Positions 16,592 through 25,400 of a stretch of DNA of 38,458 nt are shown here, in pieces. Under the pieces are notes generated by a model. It made no database searches. It saw only the letters and a program-made list of their open reading frames with translations, and was not told where the DNA came from. Origin of the DNA: an uncultured Alistipes sp. (lineage in GTDB: Bacteria > Bacteroidota > Bacteroidia > Bacteroidales > Rikenellaceae); contig UQYM01000024.1 of NCBI GenBank assembly GCA_900545315.1, positions 1-38,458 on the forward strand. The letters run 5' to 3'. The translations under genes were made by a program, and so were the position numbers. Position 1 is the stretch's first letter. Every line of letters starts with the position of its first letter.

Positions 16592-16760
16592 AATTCCCGT
16601 TGGGGAATGGAGTCATGTTTCGGATTAGCTTCTCTCCTGATTGGGAATAGGAATGTCACACATCCGGAGATCAGCTCCGAAGTGTAACTTAGGTCTGAAC
16701 CAATTTGGTTTGCGGTTACGCTTCCTATGTTTGAATAGGAAGCGTAACACCCTTACGGTT
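16592..16760. repeat. Intergenic region with hairpins and degenerate repeats
   Basis: Three related stretches occur: GGAATGG..GTCATG..CGG at 16605-16623, GGAATAGGAAtGTcACAC..CGG at 16644-16667 and GAATAGGAAgcGTaACAC..CGG at 16733-16757. Between them are a small inverted repeat ATTCCC-GTTG-GGGAAT and an imperfect stem around 16655-16688. I cannot name an element family. The rest of 16492-16851 holds no gene; an 80-codon minus-strand frame across it lacks coding character. Confidence 0.35.
16715..16748 (+). promoter_or_regulatory. 14-bp-arm palindrome centred on a promoter -7 box
   Basis: GTTACGCTTCCTAT and ATAGGAAGCGTAAC are perfect complements separated by GTTTGA. The junction creates TATGTTTG (16726-16733), an exact TAnnTTTG box, inside the palindrome. 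No T-run follows, so it is not a terminator. A dimeric repressor on this site would occlude the -7 box directly. Transcription would start near 16740, giving a leader of about 110 nt for the gene at 16852. Confidence 0.5.
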
Positions 16761-16851
16761 GCATTGGATTGACCAATTGGGCCGAAAATGTTACGCCACG
16801 TACACTGACAGTCCTCCGGAGGCGCATCAGCCTTTTCATAAAACTGTTGAG

Positions 16852-17712
16852 ATGAATCGCCTATCACACACCTTACCCCTGTTAAGTGCCGTTTTGCTGG
16901 CTCATTTGGTCAGCTGCGGGATTCTTCAAGCTCAGACGCAGACCGATTCACTAACCCTGTCAACAGATCGATGGGACACCCTCGAAGTGCATCAAGGCTT
17001 GGTTGTCAGTAAAACTGCATTACGACTCTTTGACTCGGAGCAACAGCTCTATCGCATGGATATTAATCCACGTTTGTTCTATCTTCAACCCATTCAACCC
17101 ACCAAACGTCAAAAGGTTAAACGTATGGGCAAAAAGAACGGCGCCACAGCAGCGATCAACGGAGGTTATTTTATCACGAAGACCCACAAAGCCATTGCCA
17201 GTTACTTTTTAAAAATCGATAACACGATTGCCCGTTATACAAACGGGTGGGGTGAAGCAGCAATCGCTGTGGATAGCACAAAAGCCTTGACGTTTATCAA
17301 TCAGTTATCACAAATTGCTACTCAAGACCCAACATGGCACAGGCCCTATCCGAACGTACTGAGTGCAGGCCCTATGCTAATTTGTGACGGCAGACAATTA
17401 ATTCTCTCCCCACAAAAGCAGGACAAACGACACCCACGAACCGTTATTGGCATACAGTCGGACAGCACCATTACCTTGTTGGTCGTGGATGGTCGCCAAC
17501 GGGGAGCGGAAGGAATGACCCGCGTGGAGTTAGCCTGGACATGCCGCGTATTGGGAATGAAAGAGGCCCTAAATTTAGACGGCGGAGGCTCATCGACCAT
17601 GTGGTCCCAACGACAAAGAAACATCAATCACCCTTCAGATCGGATTCTCTTTGTCCGTATTCCCCGCAAAGTGGCCACTGCTATCTTAATCCTCCCCAAA
17701 GGAAGTCAATAA
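16852..17712 (+). CDS. Phosphodiester glycosidase family protein (NAGPA-like), exported
   Basis: This is a 286-residue exported protein with the NAGPA domain, named for the mammalian enzyme that uncovers mannose-6-phosphate by removing GlcNAc from a phosphodiester; bacterial members act on phosphodiester-linked sugars of envelope polymers. Signature segments are GATAAINGGYF, HPRTVIGI, LVVDGRQRGAEGMTRVELA and LNLDGGGSSTMW. The N-terminus is a signal sequence: LVSC at residues 19-22 could be a lipobox, or a signal peptidase I site could follow the AQA about five residues later. I chose the ATG at 16852, because the upstream in-frame extension (from 16759) has no signal character. It is probably monocistronic. 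Confidence 0.85.
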   Translation: MNRLSHTLPLLSAVLLAHLVSCGILQAQTQTDSLTLSTDRWDTLEVHQGLVVSKTALRLFDSEQQLYRMDINPRLFYLQPIQPTKRQKVKRMGKKNGATAAINGGYFITKTHKAIASYFLKIDNTIARYTNGWGEAAIAVDSTKALTFINQLSQIATQDPTWHRPYPNVLSAGPMLICDGRQLILSPQKQDKRHPRTVIGIQSDSTITLLVVDGRQRGAEGMTRVELAWTCRVLGMKEALNLDGGGSSTMWSQRQRNINHPSDRILFVRIPRKVATAILILPKGSQ

Positions 17713-17750
17713 ATTCGCCTCCACACACTACTGCACCGTTATAGAGGCGA

Positions 17751-17975
17751 CTATACTTCTGCCAACGGCGTGCAATCCATTGGAAGCAGTTCTCTATGAA
17801 TGAAGACGATGTGCAGAAATACTACGTAATTCTCATGTTCCAATAATCCCTCCTTGGGGTTCGGCAGAATGGGCATATCGTTGAATGCATCGCAATGTCT
17901 GGCGATTCAGCATAGCCCAGCCGCCACTTCAACGAGCTCTACCTGAATGGCTAAATTTTCGAGGTAGTTCCGCAT
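17751..17975 (-). pseudogene. Possible decayed small reading frame
   Basis: On the minus strand a frame opens at ATG 17975 (MRNYLENLAIQVELVEVAAG), meets one in-frame TGA after 22 codons, and continues to a stop at 17751-17753 (including MPILPNPKEGLLEHENYVVF). The composition looks protein-like but I recognise no family, and chance is a real alternative. Otherwise 17713-18024 is empty apart from the promoter box at 17988. Confidence 0.15.
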
Positions 17976-17987
17976 ACACCTTTTTTG

Positions 17988-17995
17988 TATCTTTG
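17988..17995 (+). promoter_or_regulatory. Promoter -7 box for the metallophosphoesterase gene
   Basis: TATCTTTG matches TAnnTTTG and lies 29 nt before the ATG. Transcription would start near 18002, giving a leader of about 20 nt. Confidence 0.5.
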
Positions 17996-18024
17996 CTTAG
18001 TGTCAATATTACTCTTGTTACAAT

Positions 18025-19245
18025 ATGTTGAAATTTTTCATCGGACTATTGGCCGTAATCTCGCTCTTACAGGACTGGCTGATCTACCGTCGTCTGCAAC
18101 ATACCTTCTCGAAGCCGTGGATTCATCGCAGCTATCTGATTTCGTTCCTGACACTCGACATTGCCATTATCTGTGCCCTAATCTTTTACCGAACGGCAAC
18201 CGACGCCGCTTCCCAAACTCATGTACAGATTATTCTGTGGACCATCGCCATCTTTATGATGACCATTGTGCCCAAATTGATCTACCTGATCCTCTCACTG
18301 CTCGATTATCCGATCTCCAAAATCCGTAAACGAAAAACCTATTGGTTTTCTCTCCTCGGCGTAGCTTTAGGAGTATATTGCCTCGGAGTGATGATTTACG
18401 GAGCCACCCGCGGCCGGAACCACATCGAAGTCAAAGAGGTGACCCTAACTTCTGATCGCCTCCCCGCAGCATTCGACGGTTACCGAATCGCCATGTTTTC
18501 CGATCTGCACATTGGTAACTACCGAACAAAAAATACGCTGATCGAACGAATGGTCGCCACCATTAACCGTTTGCATCCCGACATGATTGTCAATGGGGGA
18601 GATTTGGTCAATACCAATGCACGTGAACTAACCGCCAAAGATCTACAACAACTCCGTGCACTGCAAAGTACGGATGGTGTCTATTCGGTATTTGGCAATC
18701 ACGATTTGGGTTTCTATATGAAACGTCAACCCAACAACTTTACCCCAGCCGCCAGCGTCGCACTGCTGGCTCAACGCCAACAAGAGATGGGATGGCATTT
18801 ATTGAACAATGCATCCATCACACTCCATCGGGGAGGAGATTCATTGGTTGTTTCCGGGGTAAACTATCCTCGGGATGGCTTCCACAATGGACATGAAACC
18901 GGATTGGGAGGGTGCGACTTGACAGCTACGTATCGTCACGTTTCCGACAGCACGTTTAACATCACCATTTCGCACACACCGCAAAATTGGGATGAAATTC
19001 GTGCCGCTGGGAAAGCCGATCTCACACTTTCCGGCCATGTGCATGCCATGCAGATGAAAATTCATCTCGGGGGAAAGACATGGTCTCCAGCACGTTGGAT
19101 GTATCCTCGCTGGAGCGGTTTGTACACGGAGGATGGCAAATACCTCTATATCAATGATGGTATGGGGTACGTCATGTATCCGATGCGAATCGGAGCCTAT
19201 CCGGAAATTACGCTGATCACCTTACGCTCGACTCGGAAATCGTGA
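18025..19245 (+). CDS. Membrane-anchored metallophosphoesterase
   Basis: This is a 406-residue protein with four N-terminal hydrophobic segments (to about residue 130) and a C-terminal calcineurin-like phosphoesterase domain. The full metal-site set is present: FSDLHIGNYR (Asp, His), NGGDLVNTNA (Asp), VFGNHDLGFY (Asn, His), ISHTPQ (His) and LSGHVHAMQM (two His). This layout matches YaeI/YkuE-type enzymes; YaeI has been linked to lipid phosphate hydrolysis, but the substrate here is unknown. With this topology the catalytic domain would lie next to the membrane surface. The start is the ATG just after a promoter box. It seems monocistronic. Confidence 0.88.
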   Translation: MLKFFIGLLAVISLLQDWLIYRRLQHTFSKPWIHRSYLISFLTLDIAIICALIFYRTATDAASQTHVQIILWTIAIFMMTIVPKLIYLILSLLDYPISKIRKRKTYWFSLLGVALGVYCLGVMIYGATRGRNHIEVKEVTLTSDRLPAAFDGYRIAMFSDLHIGNYRTKNTLIERMVATINRLHPDMIVNGGDLVNTNARELTAKDLQQLRALQSTDGVYSVFGNHDLGFYMKRQPNNFTPAASVALLAQRQQEMGWHLLNNASITLHRGGDSLVVSGVNYPRDGFHNGHETGLGGCDLTATYRHVSDSTFNITISHTPQNWDEIRAAGKADLTLSGHVHAMQMKIHLGGKTWSPARWMYPRWSGLYTEDGKYLYINDGMGYVMYPMRIGAYPEITLITLRSTRKS

Positions 19246-19407
19246 TGCACCGCTCATGAAGCACCATAAATGTGATTTCGGCATCAACACCGCCATCTTT
19301 TGACAAAAATGCCCGCAAATTTGCTTCTAAAGCGAGTATCCTGACACAAAAGGCACGTTCATTGAAAAAAAATTCCTATATTTAGCGGCAAATTTAATTC
19401 CCACCAC

Positions 19408-20658
19408 ATGAAACGACGTTTCAAAGTCGGCTTGTTGCTGCAAATTGTTATTGCAATCGTTCTCGGTATTTGCTGTTCATGGTTCTTCCCCGAAGGTATG
19501 GTAAGGATCTTTGTCACCTTCAACTCCATCTTCAGTAACTTCTTAAGCTTCTCTATCCCGTTAATTATTGTCGGGTTGGTAGCGCCGGGAATCGCCGATT
19601 TGGGATCCGGAGCGGGGAAATTATTGGGAATTACCGCCCTTGTCGCATACATTTCTACTCTGTTCGCCGGATTTTTCTCCTACTTTACCTGCCTTGCAAC
19701 ATTTCCATACCTTTTGCCAGGAGGTGGGGCGCATGTCGTTTCAGCGGCCGGGACAGCTGTCGAGGCAACCAATCCGTTAGCCTCAATCTCCAGCTCAACG
19801 ATCGAGCCTTTCTTTACCATTGCCATGCCACCTTTTATGGATGTGGTCTCAGCTCTGGTGCTTTCATTCATTTTAGGACTGGGACTGGCCGCATTGCCGG
19901 GACGAGCCTTCAAAGATGTTCTCAACGAATTTGGAGACATCATCAATATGTTGATCGGCAAGGTGATCGTACCGCTGTTGCCACTCTATATCTTCGGCAT
20001 CTTTCTGAAAATGGGGGCAGAAGGACAGGCTGCACAAGTCATGAAACTTTTCCTGAAGGTGATTATCATCATCTTTATCATGCACATTGCGCTGCTGCTG
20101 ATCCAATATCTGATTGCTGGAGCCATTGCGAAACGGAATCCGCTCAAACTCTTAAAAACCATGCTGCCGGCCTATGCCACCGCATTGGGCACTCAATCTT
20201 CGGCAGCTACTATTCCGGTTTCGCTGCAACAAACCATCAAAATGGGAGTACACCCCGATTTGGCTGGCTTTGTCGTTCCGCTGTGTGCCACCATCCATCT
20301 CTCGGGTAGCATTCTGAAAATTGTCGCCTGTGCACTAGCCATTATGTGGATGACCCCTGACACCTATCCGATTACCTTCGAATTATACACCGGCTTTATC
20401 TTTATGCTTGGTATTGCTATGGTTGCGGCCCCGGGCGTTCCTGGTGGCGCGATTATGGCAGCACTCGGTTTACTGTCGTCTATTCTGGGCTTCAATGCCG
20501 ATTTACAAGCCTTGATGATTGCGCTGTACATTGCTATGGATAGCTTCGGAACAGCCGGTAATGTAACCGGCGGCGGCGCCATCGCCATCATCATGGATAA
20601 GATCTATCGGAGCATGTTGAAAAAAGGGCAGGTAGGTAAAACCCCAAAAATTGCTTAA
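19408..20658 (+). CDS. Dicarboxylate/amino acid:cation symporter (DAACS family), atypical
   Basis: This is a 416-residue inner-membrane carrier of the GltPh/SLC1 fold. HP1 is recognisable in LGTQSSAATIPVSLQQT, with the paired serines, and TM8 in MDSFGTAGNVTGGGA. Compared with GltPh, the TM7 NMDGT motif is HLSGS (297-301), the TM8 substrate Arg397 is Gly381 and the sodium-ligand Asp405 is Gly389; Asp378 and Asn385 are kept. The usual sodium-coupled acidic-amino-acid mechanism is therefore doubtful, and a neutral amino acid or other substrate is likely. A weak TATATTTA box lies at 19377. The next gene follows by 27 nt with no obvious terminator, so read-through into the metal cluster is possible. 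Confidence 0.87.
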   Translation: MKRRFKVGLLLQIVIAIVLGICCSWFFPEGMVRIFVTFNSIFSNFLSFSIPLIIVGLVAPGIADLGSGAGKLLGITALVAYISTLFAGFFSYFTCLATFPYLLPGGGAHVVSAAGTAVEATNPLASISSSTIEPFFTIAMPPFMDVVSALVLSFILGLGLAALPGRAFKDVLNEFGDIINMLIGKVIVPLLPLYIFGIFLKMGAEGQAAQVMKLFLKVIIIIFIMHIALLLIQYLIAGAIAKRNPLKLLKTMLPAYATALGTQSSAATIPVSLQQTIKMGVHPDLAGFVVPLCATIHLSGSILKIVACALAIMWMTPDTYPITFELYTGFIFMLGIAMVAAPGVPGGAIMAALGLLSSILGFNADLQALMIALYIAMDSFGTAGNVTGGGAIAIIMDKIYRSMLKKGQVGKTPKIA

Positions 20659-20685
20659 TCATTCCACATTGTAAGCTCTAATATC

Positions 20686-21129
20686 ATGAGACAACGAAGC
20701 GCAAAGATCATTTTGCTGTGTACCGGCATTTTGATGTTGGCGCTATCGGTATTGCCTCATCACCACCATTGCGACGGCACGATTCGGTTCAGTGTCGCTG
20801 CCCATTGTACCGAATGTCAGCACAACGACCCTGCCACCAAACACAGCCATCCTGAAAATGATGCTACTTGTGATTTGCGGCAACTGTTCGTGATGTCGGA
20901 GCATCCCCATGACAAGAGTCATCTCTACTGTCTGTGCCATGCGCATGATCAACACGCTTCCGACTTTTTCGTATTTGCACATCTATATTTCATCTATACA
21001 CCGGACTCCTCCGCAACATTGGATCTTCTCGAATCGCCATGGGAATATGCTCGACAGGCGATTCTCCCGAACGAAGTCCAGGTGTATGAAACCTCTGCTC
21101 TCCGGGCACCTCCTGCATTCATAGCTTAA
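20686..21129 (+). CDS. Small His/Cys-rich exported protein (DUF6769-like)
   Basis: This is a 147-residue protein with an N-terminal hydrophobic segment (IILLCTGILMLALSVLP) followed at once by HHHHCDG. Further metal-type clusters follow: HCTECQHND, HSHPEND and YCLCHAHDQH. The C-terminal half is less marked. It resembles the short His-rich proteins (DUF6769 by memory) that precede metal-efflux RND operons in Bacteroidota; I am only moderately sure of that family name. It probably binds Cu, Zn or similar ions in the periplasm and passes them to the exporter encoded next. The adaptor gene starts 84 nt downstream, after two hairpins. Confidence 0.7.
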   Translation: MRQRSAKIILLCTGILMLALSVLPHHHHCDGTIRFSVAAHCTECQHNDPATKHSHPENDATCDLRQLFVMSEHPHDKSHLYCLCHAHDQHASDFFVFAHLYFIYTPDSSATLDLLESPWEYARQAILPNEVQVYETSALRAPPAFIA

Positions 21130-21130
21130 T

Positions 21131-21186
21131 CCACAATCTTTGCCGATTGTGGGTCAAAACCTGTCGGACAATCACCGCCTGACAGG
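21131..21186 (+). promoter_or_regulatory. Two hairpins between the His-rich gene and the RND operon
   Basis: CCACAATC-TTTGCC-GATTGTGG (21131-21152) is a perfect 8-bp stem. CCTGTC...GACAGG (21160-21165, 21181-21186) is a second, looser one. ACAATC occurs in both. There is no T-run, so attenuation, mRNA processing or stabilisation is more likely than termination. Confidence 0.35.
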
Positions 21187-21213
21187 CAATCGTATATGTA
21201 CTCACATAAAGCT

Positions 21214-22413
21214 ATGAATATGTATAAAATCACAGTTACCTTGCTTGCCGCAGCGCTGGTAATCAGTTGCGGTGAGCACCAAAACAATACTCATGACCAT
21301 GACTCCCACGAATCGGAAATAACACACGAGGGTCATGCACACGAACACGACGAACATGAAGGTGAACACGAAGAGGCCGGGGGACATCATGCTGGAGAGA
21401 TCGTCTTCACCAAAGAGCAGGCAGCGGAGACTGATTTTGCGTTGTATGAGGTAAAACCGGTCACTTTCAACGAGATCATTCCAGCCAGTGGACAGATTCT
21501 CTCTGCGCAGGGCGATGAAGCGACCGTTGTTGCTCCGGTCAGTGGCATTGTCTCCTTCTCGTCGAAAAAATTGTCGGAGGGCACCGCTGTCAGTCGAAGT
21601 GAAACGCTGTTTTATATCTCCTCCAAAGAGATTGCCGAAGGAGATTATGCAGCACGTATCCAAGCCACCTATATTCAGGCCAAAGCAGCCTTCGATCGTG
21701 CCGCCAGTCTCATCAAAGAGAAGATCATCTCACAAGCCGAATATGAACAGGCCCGATTAGCGTACGAAAATGCCAAAGCGGCACAAGAGGCCGTGGCCGG
21801 CAAAACTACCAGTAAGGGGACAGGTGTCAGCGCCACCATTGGGGGCTATTTGACCAGTGTTGTCACCTCAGAGGGAGCCTATGTTGCCGTAGGTCAACCG
21901 CTGGCTACCATCTCCCAAAACCGTCGCCTCAAATTACGGGCTGAAGTCTCGCAACGTTATCACGGCCTGCTTTCAACCATCACCAGTGCCAAGTTCAAAA
22001 CCTCATACGACAATAAAGTTTATTCACTCAAAGATCTGGGAGGACGTCTCGTATCGGTAGGCAAGGCCTCGGACGGCATGTCGGCCTATATTCCGATCAC
22101 ATTCGAATTCGATAATCGTGCTGGCATCGTATCCGGAGCTTTTGTCGAAGCGTTTCTGATCGCATCTCCTCAGGCCAACAGGCTGATTGTGCCGATTAGC
22201 TCGCTGATTGAAGAGCAGGGAATATACTCCGTATTTGTACAGATCGATGAGGATTGTTACCGTAAACAGGAGGTCAAACTCGGAGGCAATGACGGAGAAT
22301 ATATCGAGATTCTTTCCGGCCTAAAACCGGGTGATAAAGTGGTCAGCCGCGGAGCCTACCGCGTCAAAATGGCCTCCTTCTCCGGCGCAATTCCTCACGG
22401 TCATCAGCACTAA
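21214..22413 (+). CDS. RND efflux periplasmic adaptor (CusB/CzcB-like) lipoprotein
   Basis: This is the membrane-fusion subunit of a tripartite heavy-metal exporter, linking the inner-membrane pump to the outer-membrane channel. The N-terminus carries a lipoprotein signal (lipobox VISC; Cys19 from this start). Next comes a strikingly His-rich stretch of about 40 residues (HDHDSHESEI, then HAHEHDEHEGEHEEAGGHH), a metal-capture extension. The core shows the biotinyl-lipoyl half VVAPVSGIVSF, a helical hairpin (YIQAKAAFDRAASLIKEK) and the barrel segment ending LKPGDKVVSRGAYRVKM. ATGs at 21196, 21214 and 21220 are all possible; the later ones give the cleaner signal peptide. The pump gene starts 12 nt after the stop. 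Confidence 0.9.
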   Translation: MNMYKITVTLLAAALVISCGEHQNNTHDHDSHESEITHEGHAHEHDEHEGEHEEAGGHHAGEIVFTKEQAAETDFALYEVKPVTFNEIIPASGQILSAQGDEATVVAPVSGIVSFSSKKLSEGTAVSRSETLFYISSKEIAEGDYAARIQATYIQAKAAFDRAASLIKEKIISQAEYEQARLAYENAKAAQEAVAGKTTSKGTGVSATIGGYLTSVVTSEGAYVAVGQPLATISQNRRLKLRAEVSQRYHGLLSTITSAKFKTSYDNKVYSLKDLGGRLVSVGKASDGMSAYIPITFEFDNRAGIVSGAFVEAFLIASPQANRLIVPISSLIEEQGIYSVFVQIDEDCYRKQEVKLGGNDGEYIEILSGLKPGDKVVSRGAYRVKMASFSGAIPHGHQH

Positions 22414-22425
22414 ACCTTCACAGCC

Positions 22426-25400
22426 ATGTTGAATAAAATTATCAACTTCTCATTACACAACAGATTGTTGGTAGTGATTATGGGGGTTCTGCTCCTCTGT
22501 GTGGGGGCCTATACCGCCCGGCAAATGGAGGTAGACGTTTTTCCCGATCTGAATGCACCGACGGTTGTCGTTATGACCGAAGCACCCGGTATGGCAGCCG
22601 AAGAGGTGGAACGCACCGTTTCGTTTCCTTTGGAAACAGCTGTCAATGGAGCAACCGATGTTCGTCGGGTTCGCTCCTCTTCCACAACGGGATTCTCCGT
22701 CCTTTGGGTAGAGTTTGACTGGGGAACCGATATCTATAAAGCCCGCCAAATCGTATCCGAAAAGCTCGCTGCCGTATCGGCCTCACTGCCCGACAACGTC
22801 GGAAACCCAACCCTCGGACCACAGTCGTCAATTCTGGGCGAACTGATGATCATCGGACTGACCGCTGACAGTACCTCACTCGAAGAGTTACGGACCATTG
22901 CGGATTGGAACATTCGTCCCCGATTGCTCTCGACAGGCGGAGTGGCCCAAGTAACCGTAATCGGAGGAGATATTCGCGAATACCAGATTCTGCTGGACCC
23001 GATCCGAATGAAAAACTACAACGTTTCATTGGATGAGGTGCTGGCTGTGGTAGACAACTTAAGCCGCAACTCCAATGGCGGAGTATTGAACCAATACGGC
23101 AACGAATACATCATCCGAGGTATGCTCTCTACCACGTCGGCCGATGAGATGGGAAAAGCGGTGATCAAAACCGTGAACGGCAATCCCATTCTGCTCGAAC
23201 ATGTAGCCGATGTCCGTACCGGAGCCAAAGCTCCTAAAATGGGTATTGCATCGGAGCGAGGCAAGCCGGCCGTTCTGATGACCGTAACCAAACAGCCCAA
23301 CACCAATTCGCTGGAGCTGACTGCACAGTTGGATAAAGCTATCGCCGAAATTCAAACCCAACTGCCACCGGATATTCATCTTTCGACCGACAGTTTCCGG
23401 CAAGCCCGTTTTATCGAAGGATCGATCAACAACATCCAAGAATCGCTGATTGAGGGAGCCCTCTTTGTCGTCATTGTGCTCTTCTTCTTCCTGATGAACG
23501 TACGTACGACGATCATCTCCCTGATTGCCTTGCCGCTATCGCTGTTAGTTGCGATTTTGGCTTTAAAACTGATGGGACTGACGATCAACACCATGAGTCT
23601 AGGAGGTATGGCGATCGCCATTGGTTCGTTGGTGGATGATGCCATTATCGACGTCGAAAATGTATTCAAGCGTCTGCGTGAAAACCACCGACTCCCCAAA
23701 GCACAACAACAGCCAGCACTGCGGATTGTATACGAGGCTTCGACCGAGATACGTACCTCAATCGTCCACGCTACTATCATCACCATTGTAGCCTTTATTC
23801 CGCTCTTTTTCCTCAGTGGAATGGAGGGCCGCATGTTGCGTCCGCTGGGTATTTCGTTCATTGTCTCACTGTTTGCCTCAATGATCGTAGCCGTCACGTT
23901 AACTCCTGTGCTGTGTAGCTATCTGCTTACCGGCGATAAAGTACTGTGCAAAAGCGACAAAGAACCCTTCCTCTCTCGCTGGTTGAAGCACATCTACAAA
24001 CCCGCTTTGGAGTGGGTACTGGGTCATAAAAGAGTGGTGCTAAGCAGTACGATAGGGTTGTTCGTCATTGCATTGGTTATCTTTTTGAGCCTCGGCCGCA
24101 ACTTCTTGCCCCCGTTTAATGAAGGGGCCTTTACAATTAATGTTGCCACCATGCCGGGCATTTCGCTCGAAGAGTCGGATAAGGTGGGACGTAATGTCGA
24201 AGAGATTCTGTTAGGCATTCCGGAAATACAGACCGTCGTCCGAAAGACCGGGCGTGCCGAACTGGACGAACATGCACTCGGTGTCAATGTCTCCGAACTG
24301 GAAGCCCCCTACGTGCTCGGCAAAAAATCCAAAGATGAGTTAATCGCAGAGGTCCGGCAAAAATTGAGTGTCTTGAAAGGTGTCAACATCGAAATCGGAC
24401 AGCCTATTTCACACCGCATCGATGCAATGCTTTCAGGAACTAAAGCCAACATCGCAATCAAACTGTTTGGTCCGGACCTGAACCAGCTCTTCAACCTCGG
24501 CAACCAGATCAAAACAGCTATTTCGGATGTAGAGGGTATTGCCGATTTGAATGTTGAGCAACAGGTGGAACGGCCACAGCTGCAAATCAAGCCTAAACGC
24601 GAGATGTTGGCGCGTTATGGCATTCCGTTGACCGAATTTTCGGAATTTATCGAAGTGGCCTTGGGCGGCAGGGTAGTCTCCCAGGTGTTTGACCAGGGGC
24701 GTTCGTTCGACGTCACTGTCAAGGTCAACGATCTCAACCGCAGCGAGATGGAACGCATCGGTAATCTGACCCTGGATGCCGCTAATGGACAAAAAGTTCC
24801 GTTAAATTACGTAGCCGAACTGATCTCATCCTCAGGACCAAACAATATCAATCGTGAGAATGCGCAACGAAAGATTGTGGTTTCAGCTAACGTAGCAGGA
24901 CGAGATCTCCGGGGAGTCGTAAACGATATCCAACGCATTGTCAAAGATGAAGTACCCCTGCCAGAAGGATACCATGTCGAATATGGCGGTCAATTCGAAA
25001 ACGAACAATCCGCATCCCGTATTCTGCTTTTCACCTCGATCATCTCGCTGCTGATCATCTTCCTGTTGCTGTTCCAGGAGTTCAAAAAGCTCTCAATGGC
25101 AGGCATTATTATGATCAACCTGCCGTTAGCGCTGATCGGAGGTGTATTCAGTCTGTGGATCACCGGGGGAGATATCAGCATTCCGGCCATTATCGGATTT
25201 ATTTCGCTGTTGGGTATCGCCACCCGAAACGGCATTTTGTTGGTATCCCACTATAATAATCTTCGAGCCGAAGGGATGTCCCTGCACAACAGCATTATAC
25301 AAGGATCTTTGGATCGTCTGAATCCGATTTTGATGACCGCGTTGACCTCCGCCTTGGCCCTGATTCCGCTGGCCTTAGGAGGCGATCTGGCTGGAAATGA

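Noticed and set aside
16625..16867. Eighty-codon minus-strand frame before the glycosidase gene
   Set aside because: It crosses the palindromic promoter and overlaps the start of the glycosidase gene; no domain, promoter box or ribosome site supports it.
17716..17749. CGCCTC/GAGGCG hairpin after the glycosidase gene as a terminator
   Set aside because: Only 6-bp arms with a 22-nt loop and no T-run follow.
17796..17846. Sixteen-codon plus-strand frame starting ATGAATGAAGAC
   Set aside because: Too short, with no ribosome site or conservation evidence available.
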